A DNA stretch of 64,000 nt from Nageia nagi (lineage: Eukaryota; Pinophyta), in assembly GCA_050084985.1 (NCBI GenBank), contig JBITNC010000001.1, positions 136,896,001 to 136,960,000 on the forward strand, written 5' to 3'. The notes under the pieces were generated by a model. It did no database searches and was not told the DNA's origin. It saw only the letters and a program-made list of their open reading frames with translations. Positions 33,737 through 45,281 of this stretch are shown here, piece by piece. A program made the position numbers and the translations under genes. The first letter of the stretch is position 1. Every line of letters begins with the position of its first letter.

Positions 33737-34149
33737 GGCATTTTCATTCCTTCTTACATAGTTTAACGGGATGCTATGATTGGAGGCTATGCAGTTGGTG
33801 GCTATAGCAAGAGTATGCTAAAACTATTTAATCTGATGAAGTAGTTGGGAACATTCTTGACAATGTAACATTTGTATGTGTTTTGCTTGCATGCAGCCGC
33901 AGTGGTGTAGTGGATGAGAGCTGTAAATACTTTAATAGCAAACTAACTTAGGTAGAGCAAAAAAAAGGGACTTTAGATGAGCTCTAGATGAACTCTGGAT
34001 GTGCTCCAGATGAACTCCAGATGTGCTCCAGATGAACTCTGGATGAGCTCTAGAAATGTTTTTTGAAGCTCTAGGATTGTAATCTTGCTCCATAGTAATG
34101 CAATCTATTTTTTGATGTTCCAATATTCTGTAATGGTCAAAATTCTTCA
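33688..34149 (+). repeat. RT-G 3' LTR
   Basis: TGTAGACAACTCAGC ... ATTCTTCA, 462 bp, partner of 28897-29391. It has fewer ~12-bp AGATGAACTCC units (about 33970-34050). Followed by CTCTT. Confidence 0.95.
33776..33951 (+). pseudogene. PPR gene fragment inside RT-G 3' LTR
   Basis: Same fragment as at 28985-29160: GYAVGGYSKSMLKLFNLMK, then DNVTFVCVLLACSRSGVVDE. Here YSKSMLKLF is closer to the PPR consensus than the 5' copy, while the 5' copy keeps the better ACNHSG. Confidence 0.7.
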
Positions 34150-34154
34150 CTCTT

Positions 34155-37100
34155 TCCATCTCCTTTTATTTATACTTATATGATTGAAAATTGTAAGTAC
34201 AAAGGGGTAGGATTAGGAAATTTTAAACAAGGGATGCATTCATTTCTTCATAATACCAAAGCATAATTAACTAAGAATGGATAAGGGAGTGATGTCAATA
34301 CCAAACAAGCATTAGGACCTAATAAGTTTATGAAAGAATGTAATTTGGTTAAATTATCTAATGACATTGAAAGGGACTTATATATTAATGATATTATTCT
34401 TTAGATTTTGACTATTTTAGTATTAATGATGATATTTTAGAGTACTTGGGGGCACATTTAGAGTTGCCTAAATCTATTAAAAAAGGCAAGTGAGTTAAAT
34501 TATTAATGAGTATGATTATTTTTTTCAAGAAGCAAATTTCAATTGAGTGTTTTAGGTTCAACCAGAGGATAATTTTATAGATGACATACAAGTATTAGAG
34601 GAATTGCCTTGTCTATTGCCAAAAAAATAGTTGATCTTACCTTTCCAAACAAAGAATTGGTGAATGTCAATATTGGAACTACTGAAGAGAAAAGATTGGT
34701 ACAAATTGGATCAACCATCCATTCTCCACAACATGAAATGTATAAAAATATATTCATTGAACATCACAAGAATTTTTCTTAGTATTATAATTATATGCTT
34801 GATTTAGATCCTTCATTTGTTATGCACAATTTACCACTTAACAAGGGAGCTAAACCAGTAAAACAAAAGTAAAAAAAAATGCACCCTTAAAAGGCTTTGT
34901 TATTCAAGAAAGAAATAGTGAAATATTTGAATGTTGTTTTTATTAAGCTAATTGATTATTTTGACTAGATGGCTAACATTGTTCCTATCACAAAGCCAAC
35001 TTGGGAAATAAGGGTTTGCACAAATTTTAGGAATATTAATAATGCTTATCCTAAATATGATTTTTCATTACCAACTATTTATATGATTATGGATAGCATA
35101 GTTGGTCATGATACATTATCTTTTATGGATGGTTTTTCTGGATATAATCAAATCTTAATCAATTTGGCTAATCAATGTAAAACTACTTTTACTACTCCAT
35201 GGGGAAATCTTTTTTGGAAGGTTATACCTTTTGGACTAAAAATGTAGATGCCACTTATCAAAGGACTATGGTTTCAATGTTTCATGAGCATATCTATAAA
35301 TCAGTTGAGGTATATGTTGATGACATCTTGATAAAATAAAAGCAAGGCCAAGATCATTTAGAGTTACTTGAGGAATTCTTCCAAATTTTGAAAAGGTACA
35401 AACTTAGACTTAAACCTCAAAAATGTGCTTTTGGTATTACTTCTGGAAAATTGTTAGGTTTCATGGTATCTAAAAGAGGAATTGAAGTAGATCCAAAGAA
35501 AGTAAAAGCTATCATTAGCATGCCTCCCCCAAAAAATTTGAAGCAATCAAGGAGTCTCCAAGGAAAGATTAATTCGGTAAGAAGATTCATTTTCGAACTT
35601 GGAGATAAGTGTAGAACATTCACACATTTGCTAAAAAATGATGTTAAATTTGTATGGGATGATAAATATTAGCAAGATTTTGAAGATATTGAATAGTATT
35701 TGCTAAATCCCCTAATCTTAGTGCCTATGGACTTCCCCAAATTTGATTATTTGTATATCTCAATTACATTATACACCTTGGGGGTAATGTTGTGCAAAAA
35801 TAAGAGGGAAGCAAAGAAAGAGCTATATACTACCTTAGCAAAACTCTCATTGACTATGAGGCTAAATATATACCAATGGAAAAACTTTGTTATGGTATTG
35901 TATTTGATGCTAAAAAAATGTGACATTATCTATCGTATTATACCACATTTGTTGTTATCCCTATTAACCCATTGAAATATATTATGAAAAAGTAACATTT
36001 ATTAGGGAGAGTTTCAAAACGGCTAATATGTTATAGGAATTTGATATTACTATGATGAAATAGAAGTAAATAAAAGGGTAGCCCACTACAATTTTGATAG
36101 CTAAATTCCCTTAAAATGATGAATTCGTAATCCATGAAGAATTTCTAGATGAATATTAGGATGATCCATAGTATTAACGATGTATAGACCTATCAGAAGG
36201 CCATTAGAAGCATGATTTTGATGAAATGATGATTATTGATGAATATGTATGCCTCACAAAATACAAATCCATTATTTGGACACTATACTTTGATGGATCT
36301 AAATGTTCACATGGAGCTAGGGCTAGTAGTGTGTTAGTTTCTCCTACAAATGAGGTAATCCTCATGGCTTATAAACTTGGTTTTCAATTCAAAAATAATA
36401 TGGAAGAATATGAAGCATTGATATTGGGTCTAAAGGTAGTTGTTACATTAAGAAATAAAGATCTAGAGATTTATGGTGACTCACAACTTATTATTAGCTA
36501 AGTACAAGATATTTTTGATACAAAAGATGAGAAATTAAGGCCATATAAAGTAGTGGTTAATGGCTTATTAGATTAGTTTGATAAGTATACCATTCAGAAT
36601 ATACTAAGGACTAATAATAAGTATGTAGATGCCATGGCAAATGTAGCTTCTCTAATACCAATTGACATTGAGGATGAGGAGACTATCTTGAAAATTTGTA
36701 AGCTAAACACTCCTTCTTACATTGATGATATGCATGAAATTTATATTTGCTTGACTTTTTAGGAAAATAATTTTTTGAATTTGGTACTTTGACATTTACA
36801 ATTACTTAAAGAGTCAAACCATTCTTGATGATTATGATAGAAATGAAAAAGTTAGATTGAAAAGGATTGCTATTAAGTATGTGATCATTGGTGAGGTGTT
36901 GTATAGAAGGTCTTTTGATGGTGCTTTACTTATATGTTTAATTCAACATGAGATAGCTACAACATTAAAACAAGCTCATAATGGTTTCTATGAAGGTAAT
37001 TTTTATTCAAATCCATTGTACACTAATCTTTTATGTATTGCTTATTATTGGCCCACAATGGAAGAAGATTACAAAACTCATGTGAAAACCTATTTGCAAT

Positions 37101-37947
37101 ATCAAAAACATGCCAATTTAGAAAAGCAACCTACTCAAGAATTGCACTACATTGTTTCACCATGGCCATTTCCTATTTGGGGTATAGATTTGATTGGGAT
37201 TATTAATCCACACTCAAGGGAAGGTCATAATTTTGTCATTAAAACCACTAAATTCATTACAAAATGGGTTGAAGCTATCCCTATGAAATTAGTCACTCAA
37301 GATAAGATTATTGCATTTCTAGTGGAAAACATCATTAAAAGATTTGGTGTACCATAAAGATTGATTATGGAAAATGGGCGTAATTTCAAAGGTAAAGATA
37401 TGAAGGAATTCTATAAAAAGTTTCACATTGTACAAATGTTTTATTTAGTTTACTATCCTCAAGGTAATGGTCAAGATGAAGCCTTTAACAAGATAATTAA
37501 AAGCATTTTATCAAAAACTTGAGACAAGTATAAGAGAGACTGGCATGAGTAGTTGTCATTTGCATTATGGAAAAATAAGAAAAGTATTAGAATAGCCATG
37601 AGGGCAACACCATTCTCATTGGTGTATGGAGATGAAGCTATGGTACCATTGGAGTTAGAACTCCCCTCCTTATTAATTTCTTTGAAAGGGGATATATCAG
37701 ATGAAGATGCAAGAAAGGCTAGGTTACAACAATTAGAATCATTGGATGAGAAGAGGATGAGAGCAATTCAACATCAAAAGGCGTACCATGCAAAGAGAAT
37801 TTGGAAATAAAATCAATCCAAAAGAATTTAAAGTGGGAGATTTAGTGCTGAAGAAGAATATCAATAAGACAACTACAAATGGTAAAGTTAAAGGGAAATT
37901 TGAGCCAAATTGGTTGGGTCTATTTGTTGTAATAGAAGAAATAGGAT
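34155..37947 (+). pseudogene. RT-F pol part 2: G-patch-like, RT, RNase H, archaeal-type RNase H, integrase
   Basis: A G-patch-like segment starts near 34190 (YKGVGLGNFKQG). RT covers about 34800-35670 (PFGLK, YVDD at about 35313-35324). Gypsy RNase H is decayed at about 35700-36060. Archaeal-type RNase H covers about 36270-36660, with FDGSK, EEYEAL, YGDSQL and a final DAMA, so all four acidic positions remain. Integrase covers about 36860-37947 (HHCC remnant near 36980-37110, GIDLIG, ENGRNF where the catalytic DNG reads ENG, and the C-terminal NWLGLFVVIEEIGSG). Many stops, and frameshifts around 35250 and 36800. The coding ends in frame at the RT-H insertion point and continues at 47264. Confidence 0.85.
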
Positions 37948-37952
37948 CAGGA

Positions 37953-39929
37953 TGTTGAACTATGCATGACACTGAGAGGGGGGGTGAATCAGTGTTTCAA
38001 TTTTAAAACTTTAAATCTAGAAACTTTAAATAGTGCAGTAGAGAAATAAAACTAAATAGAGTAAGCACACCAAGATAACAAACACACAACACAAGATATA
38101 ACGAGGTTCACCAATGTGGCTACATCCCCGGAAAAGACTGCTTGGACTTCAATCCAAATCTAGCCATTGTAAAGCACCAACTTTACACATAATTTATCAA
38201 CACCAACTAAAAGGAGCACCAACCCCTAAGCTTTGCAGCACCCACTGCAAGGAGCACCAACTCCACTTGCCAAGCACCCACTTGATAGATTTAATAAGAT
38301 GGAATGAAAGATTGATAACCAGTTACCCAAGACCTGGAATGGTCTAGCTCAAAAATTTTCTCACAAAATATAATCTGAATCATATTCTATTTTTTTATGC
38401 TCATGCCAATAGCTCTCCATTCATCGGTAATTTGAAACCCCTTTTAATTCATACACATTTGCTTTGGATTCCTATCTACTGAAAAATGCTTAAAATCAGA
38501 TCAAGAAATTGTTGCTCATATCACTGAAAGGGCTATCGTTATTTTTTACAAAGAAAACTCCTCATATTCTGAATCAAAACTGATATAACTTCTCACAAAC
38601 ATCTAGAACTTTCAAAACTTATATAATTATCAAGAAAACATTCATTTTTGAGATATCCATTACTCATACATGCTTCACACACCTCTCAATAACAAACTAC
38701 ACTACCAAAACACAAACCTAGAAAAATTTGAATTTATTCAAACTGGTTGATGATAATACCTTGAATGCACTCAAAACACGTGTTCCATCACCATATGGCA
38801 CAAAATAGTATGACAAATTTCACATAGATGCCAAAAATCCTTTCAAAGCTCGAATCTATCTTTTTATCTTCTCCTCTCTTGGTTTTTTTTTTTTAAAAGT
38901 GTCCCATGATAAAAGAACTCTTGAGCCTTAAATAGAAGTATGATAACTGAGATATAAAATAAAATGAAAGAGCATTTTTTCAAACCATACACACTATTCA
39001 TTTTTGCTTGTCACTTAAAACCATTGTCAGCCAAAACTGAAAAATAAAGAAAAAAAGCTCTAATGGATTTTTCAATGAGCTATAACTTCTTACTGAGTGC
39101 ATGGTTTAATATGAAATTTGTAACATGTGTTATTCATATAACCAACTATATTATATCCAAATTTTTAACTTTAACTCCTCATATTTTGCACACAACAGTT
39201 CTCACAAAGTGGCCTCTGACACAGATTTTACAGGTATTTTGTTATGCTTGGATTTGTGCAAGTTATAGGTTCTTATAGTTTGAGGCCTCAAATCAAGATG
39301 GTTCAAAAGACAAAGTTGTTCATCTAATCAAGTTATACATGTAAAAACTTTGAAATTCTAAATTTGAATACTTTTAGAGCTAAAAACAACCAACCTACTA
39401 TTTCCAAAATTTATGCTCAAACAGTCAAAAAGTTACAGAGTGGCATTTTGTAGCTTGTACCATTTCTTTCTTGATTATAATCTTGCTATTAAATTTGTAC
39501 CACACCTTATTGGTATATAGTAATATATATGATTTAAATTTCAACCTCTAATTCATCACTGTTTGCTTGCAATTCAAATTGTATGAAGCTAATTTTACAC
39601 AAATTTCTGACTGCACCATAATCCACAAGAGTGCTCAAAACTGAACCAACATGAAATTTGACTTTTCAATGCTTCAAACAAGTTTGTTATCAACCCAAAA
39701 ACTGATCCAAACCATCTCTCCCTATCCATCACCTTCCATTTGTAATTTGGCCCTCTTGACAACTTTTGGTACCTCATGACAACTTTGGGTCCCTTTATCA
39801 TTTTTTCATCTGACAACTTTGTAGATCTTATCGATGTTATTTTTTTGACACGTGCAACCATATGAACCTTATGCACACTGATCTCATCATGTTGACAATA
39901 ATGACAACACTGCTGCACCATACTCAACA
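37953..39929 (-). repeat. RT-H 3' LTR
   Basis: On the plus strand TGTTGAACTATGCATGAC ... ATACTCAACA, 1977 bp. On the minus strand it runs TGTTGAG ... TTCAACA. It is highly similar to 45282-47258. No credible ORF is seen; the open stretch at 39595-40044 (minus) merely crosses the LTR edge. Confidence 0.95.
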
Positions 39930-39943
39930 ATCTCCCCCTTTGG
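39930..39943 (-). other. RT-H polypurine tract
   Basis: Minus-strand CCAAAGGGGGAGAT abuts the LTR start TGTTGAG. A second similar purine run (AAAGGGGGAGAA) lies about 50 bases farther in. Confidence 0.8.
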
Positions 39944-42900
39944 AATTGTTGGCAACACATATGCAAAAGCTTGTTACTCTTCTCCCCCTTTGACAACAAA
40001 TATAAAAGGGGTGTCGTGGACTCCCCCTGAGTCCATATACACAATACTTAGGTGTAAATTAGTATACAAAAGAACATAATTATACAGGAGTAAAAAGATA
40101 AACAAATACAAAATTACTCCCCCTGAGATTGTGCGTCCAAAAGCTAGTCAATGCTTGGGCAATATCACCACTCCTAATTTCTTTCATAGGTACTCAAAAA
40201 CTTCTTTGGGTAATGGTTTAGTAAATATATTTGCTACTTGCTCTAATGTGGGAACAAATTCTAACTTTACCTCTCCTTCTGTAACCTTTTCCTTCAAAAA
40301 ATGATATCAAATGGCAATATGTTTTATTCTTGAATGCATGATTGGATTCTTAGAAATATTGATTGCACTTGTGTTATCACACATAATTGAAATAGGATCA
40401 GTGATTTGAATCCCTAGATATTTCAACATTTATTTCATCCACATAACCTATGTACAACATGATGTCACTGCTATGTACTCTGCTTCTACAGTGGATAATG
40501 ATACCGATTCTTATTTCTTACTATGCCAATCGACAAGATTATTACCCAAGTAAAATGCATCGCCACTAGTGCTTTTCCTATCATCTACACATCCTACCCA
40601 ATCCGCATCTAAGAAAGTAATGAGTGTGAAATATTTTCCTTTGGGATACCATAGGCCATAGTCCATTATACCTTTAAGGTACTGAAAAATCCATTTTATT
40701 GCAGTCACATGTGTTTCCTTTGGACTTACTTGGAACCGTGCAACCATACACACTGTCTGAAGTATGTCAGGTCTGGTAGTTGTCAAATATAATAGGCTCC
40801 TAGTCATTGACCTATACATAGTCTGATCTACTGATGGTGACTTATCATCCTTGCTTAGCTTGCAGCCTGTCATCATAGGAGTGCTCATAGGCTTGCAATC
40901 CTCCATAGTGAACTTTTTCAACATCTCTTTAACATACTTGATTTGCAAAATAAAAATGTCATTCTTTAATTGATTAACTTGCAAACTAAAAAAAATATGA
41001 AAGTTCACCTATCATTGACATTTCAAACTCTATTTGCATTTGGTTAGCAAAATCTTTGCACATTTCATCTTTGCTACTTCCAAAAATAATATCATCTACA
41101 TAAACAACAATGATAACTTGGTGATTATTTTTAGATTTAATGTAGAGATTACTATCCACCATACCCTTTTTAAAACCTTACTGATGTAGATATGTATCAA
41201 GTCTAGAGTACCATACTCAGGGTGCTTATTTTAGACCATAAAGTGCCTTTTTTAATTTGCACATAAAATCTGGATTCTCACTTATCTGAAATCCATCTGG
41301 CTGCTCAATATAAACTTTTTCATTAAGATTTCCATTCAAAAATGCTGATTTTACATCCATTTGATAAACTTTGAATTTTTTATAGACTGCCAAAGCAAGA
41401 AACATACGGATAGCTTCTAATCTAGCAACAGGAGCAAAAGTTTCTTCAAAATCAATACTTTCAACTTGAGCATACCCTTTACAAACCAATCTTACTTTAT
41501 TTCTTATTACTTTTCCATCTTCATTAAGCTTGTTGTGAAAAACCCACTTGGTGCTAATCACATTTTTATTTTTGGGCCTTGGTACCAACTCTCACGTTTG
41601 ATTCTTTTCAATTTGGTCTAGTTCCTCATCCATTACTTTAATCCAACTTTCATCTTGACTTGCCTCTGCAACATTTTTTGGTTCTATGCTTGAGAGAAGA
41701 GAATATGTTCTTATTGTTCTTCTTCTTATTTGAACTTCAGTATCTAGATCTCCAATTATTTGGTCAGTTGGATGATCTTTTTACCATTTATCTATCTTGT
41801 GTTTTTGATTTTCTTCTATTTCTGAACCACTGTGTGAGTTACCTGAGCCATTCTTTAGTTGATTTTCTGGTTGTTCCTCTACTTCATCTACCTCAATATA
41901 TTTTGGAAAATTTTCATTATTATCTTTTGGAGGTACTCTTAGTTCATCAATTTTGACATCCGTACTCTCAACAATTTTTCTAAGTCTTTTATTATAACAT
42001 TTGTAAGCCTTAATTTTTATTGAGTAACCAAGAAATATACCTTCATCCGCTCTATCATCGAACTTACCAAGATTTTCTTCCATCCTCTTGATGTAGCACT
42101 TACTCCCAAATACTTTGAAGTATTTTGCTGATGCCTTTTTACCGAACCATAATTCATAGGGTGTCTTATTCTCATGGGGCCTTAACATACATCTGTTCTG
42201 AATATAAACCATTGTGTGGACTACTTCTTTCCAAAACCTGTTAGCTATGTGGCTTTCTGTCAACATTGTTCATGCCATTTCTTAAACTGACCTATTTTTT
42301 TTTCTACTACACCATTTTGTTGAGGTGTTCTTGTTGTTGAAAACTATCTTCTGATACCATACTCATGATAGAATTCATTAAAATCATCTAAAATGAATTC
42401 ACCTCCTCTATCCGATCTTAAACATTTGATTCTTCTTCCAATCTGATTTTCTACCAGATTCTTGAAGGTCTTAAATTTTTCAAGTGCTTCTGACTTATGT
42501 TTCAAGAATAGTATCCATGTCATTTTAGAATAATCATCTATACATAGCATGAAGTACCTATCCCTATTGAAACTTTGTATTCTTATAGGACCACATAAAT
42601 CAGTATGAACAAGCTCTAATGGTTTGCTGGAATAGTATTCCTTTATCTTAAAAGTGGATCTAGTGAGCTTACCCTTTTGGCATGAAGAACAAATACTACT
42701 TGGTGGTTTTTTGATACTTGGTATATCTCGAACTTCTCTCTTTGAATAAATTTTAACTAAATTATCAAAACTGATGTGTCCAAGTCTCTTATGCCAAAGC
42801 TAATCTTCATCCTCCTTTTCAAGTAGACATGATCCATTTGAAGTCTCTATCAATGTATATAGATTTTTGGATGTCCTTGTACCAACTGTAAATAACCTAC

Positions 42901-43363
42901 CACTATTTGCTCTTCTGATTTCACATCCATGTTTCTTGAATATTACATCATGTCCTCTATCACAAATCTAACTAACACTCAGCAAGCTATGTTTCAACCT
43001 AATCACGCATAATACTTCATCTGACTTGATCTTTCCATCATTAATATTAACTATACCTCTACCAACAATCTTTGCTCCATCATTATTGCCAAATTTTATT
43101 GATCCCCCTTCATGTTGTTCTAATTTTTCAAATCTTCTTTTATCCTCGATCATGTGGCTAGAGCAACCACTATCCAGTATCCAAGGAGCTAGTTTATTTT
43201 CTACTTTAAGAGCTATTTGTACTATTAGAGATTCTTTTTCATCTTTTGGTTGCTCCTTCTCTTTCCATATCTTCTTGATACCTATTTTAGATTCATGTAT
43301 TGTCTCTTCCTATTTATTTTGTTGTACCTATCTTTCTAGAATTTGTCTATTATATCTCATGCC
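39944..43363 (-). pseudogene. RT-H pol: protease, integrase, RT, RNase H
   Basis: Reading leftward, the protease WILDSGCSSHM lies near 43170. A GAG-pre-integrase finger lies at about 42800-42660 (LWHKRLGH, C..C). Integrase covers about 42640-41780 (HTDLCGP, CIDDYSKMTW, SDRGGEF, a QQNGV segment, and a KVFGSKCYIKR tail). RT covers about 41640-41010 with WVF, KSAFLNG and YVDD at about 41091-41102. RNase H covers about 41008-40160 (DADWVGCVDDRKSTSG; EAEYIA; CDNTSAINISKNP). Stops and at least two frame changes interrupt it (for example after KALYGLK at 41226 and in the strand at 40980). The part from 40150 to 39944 is non-coding tail. Not functional. Confidence 0.9.
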
Positions 43364-45218
43364 TTATGACTGAAAAGATCTTTGCTGAAATTGATTTTGA
43401 AAAAATGTGCTCCTGCAATTTCTTATAGTATGACCATAGTTGTGACAATTATAACATTCTACAGCATAATCCATCAATGGTGCAAACATATTTCTACTTG
43501 AGAAATTTCTTAGACCTATATTATATTTGCATTCAGAGATTCTATGTCCATACCCATTGCACTTAAAATAATAACCAGAAAAGGATTGAGTGAACCTGGG
43601 TTGTGGACTTTGCCACATTGCAGTAGGTGCTAGAAATCTTCTTCTTCTTTGATGTGTGACATGTGTAAATCCATCATTGTCCATATACCTATCATTTCTA
43701 GTAGTATTATTTTGTCTTCTATGAAATGGTTGTTCTTGATTAACTAGTTTCTTTTCCTCTTTGATTTCTAATTTTTTATTTGCATCCTTGAAGGTTTATC
43801 CTTCTTCAAAACTCAAACCAAATTTAATATTTGGTGCTCTTTGGTTCTGTAAGATTTCATTTAGCTTTAAAGATCCTCCCTCAAGTTTATGATACTCACT
43901 AATCTTATGACTCATCTCTTCCAATTGAAGATTCAATCCTGTAATCTCTTCTTCCAATTTGCTGTAGTACTCAACTTTGGTAGTGATTTGTTCTTCAAGA
44001 TCCTTAGTTGTTTTCCACATTTCTTCCACCTGTACTTTTAAGCTTATAATAACTTCATTTTCATCATCAAGTTTTCGAGAAGTTTTTCGATATTTTTTCC
44101 TTTCTATCTCTAATTCTTCTAGAGCTACAATTAATTCTTCTTCTAGATTAACTTTTGCTTCAACTTCTTCTTCATCAATTTTTTCTTCTAATTTTTGTTT
44201 CAATTCTAGTTTTTCTTCTTCAAATGCCATGAAGAGAACTTCATCAACCTCTTCTTCTGAGTCTTCATTTGAACTGACTTCTGATAAACTAATATTTTTG
44301 GAAATAAAACTTTTCTTCTTGAAATTACCTTTTTTAAAATTTGATTTTATCTTCCATCCATTTCTCTCTCTGTGCAAACTTTCATCATCTTTGTTCTTCT
44401 CATTATGTGGATATTTAGCTGCAAAGTGCCCTACACCTCCACAATTGAAACATTTAAATGGTAATTTTCCTCTATATTTATCTTTTGTTCCTTTCTTTAA
44501 CTTACGAACAAAATTCGCTTCTAATTCATCAAATGTCTCTTCTTCATCAGATTTTGGCATTATTTTAATTTTCTTCTTTGCTTTGAAAGTGGATTCCCTG
44601 TCAATAAATTTTCCTTTTCCTATTCTTATTTCATAAGCAGTTAGAGAACCATGCATTTCATCCATATTAAAAGTATTTAATCTTTTGCTTCTTCTATGGC
44701 AGAAACTTTTGAATCAAATCTTTGCAGAAGTGAGCGTAATACCTTTTTCACAATAATTGTGTCTTCAATCTTTTCCCTGAGGCCTCTAATCACATTGGTT
44801 ACTTCATTAACCCTTAGCACGTATGCTTCTATGTTTTCATCTTCATTCATATTTAAACTCTTAAACTGTGCTCAGTGAGTTTGAAGCTTAGCCTCTTTTA
44901 TCTTTATGTCTCCCTCATGAATGCTTTTCAGTTTATCCCATATTTCTTTTACCGATTCACAATTTATCACTTTTACTAGCTTACTGTCTACCAATCTGTA
45001 CATGATAGCATTTTTAGCCTTCGAGTTATTTTCATATGCCTTCTTAGCAGCTGCATCTGTAATAGGTGTAGTAGGTGTGGTATACCATTTTTTATGGCCT
45101 CCCAAATCTCATATCCCAAAGCACTAAGATATGTCTGCATTCTGAGTCTCCAAAAAGAATAATTAGTGCCATCAAATAATGGAGCTTTATTTGAAGAAAA
45201 CCCTTCACCTGAATTCAT
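43364..45218 (-). pseudogene. RT-H gag with coiled coil and three zinc knuckles
   Basis: The start ATG at 45218 gives MNSGEGFSSNKAPLFDGTNY then FWRLRMQTYL, a copia gag N-terminus. A frame change near 45100 leads into the 45105-44872 segment. The long open stretch 44665-43796 holds knuckle one (CFNCGGVGHFAAKY; last Cys is Tyr), a basic patch, an acidic patch and a strong coiled coil of Glu/Lys heptads (about 44210-43860), a feature known from Sirevirus Gag. The segment 43684-43364 has two more knuckles (YYFKCNGYGHRISEC, first Cys lost; CYNCHNYGHTIRNC, intact). Stops separate the pieces. Confidence 0.85.
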
Positions 45219-45267
45219 TATGACACACCCAAGATCTCCCTAGCTGATTAAGCTGAAATAGGAACTT

Positions 45268-45279
45268 GCTCTGATACTA
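45268..45279 (-). other. RT-H primer-binding site
   Basis: Minus-strand TAGTATCAGAGC, 2 bases from the LTR, is one base away from TGGTATCAGAGC (initiator-Met type). Confidence 0.75.
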
Positions 45280-45281
45280 AT

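Larger units (their letters stand above)
28897..34149 (+). mobile_element. RT-G: nearly complete Ty1/copia element, TSD CTCTT
   Basis: LTRs are 28897-29391 and 33688-34149. Perfect 5-bp flanks CTCTT lie at 28892-28896 and 34150-34154. It has an initiator-Met primer-binding site, one long gag-pol frame with few stops and one frameshift, and a polypurine tract. Domain order gag, protease, integrase, RT, RNase H is the copia order. This is the best-preserved element in the window, and its LTRs carry a PPR gene fragment. Confidence 0.95.

Noticed and set aside
39595-40044. 149-codon minus-strand ORF
   Set aside because: It crosses the RT-H LTR border and polypurine tract. A related stretch in the other LTR (46876-47259) shows it is LTR sequence read by chance.
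43977-44636. 219-codon plus-strand ORF, serine-rich
   Set aside because: It is the antisense shadow of the Glu/Lys coiled-coil region of the RT-H gag (43796-44665, minus).
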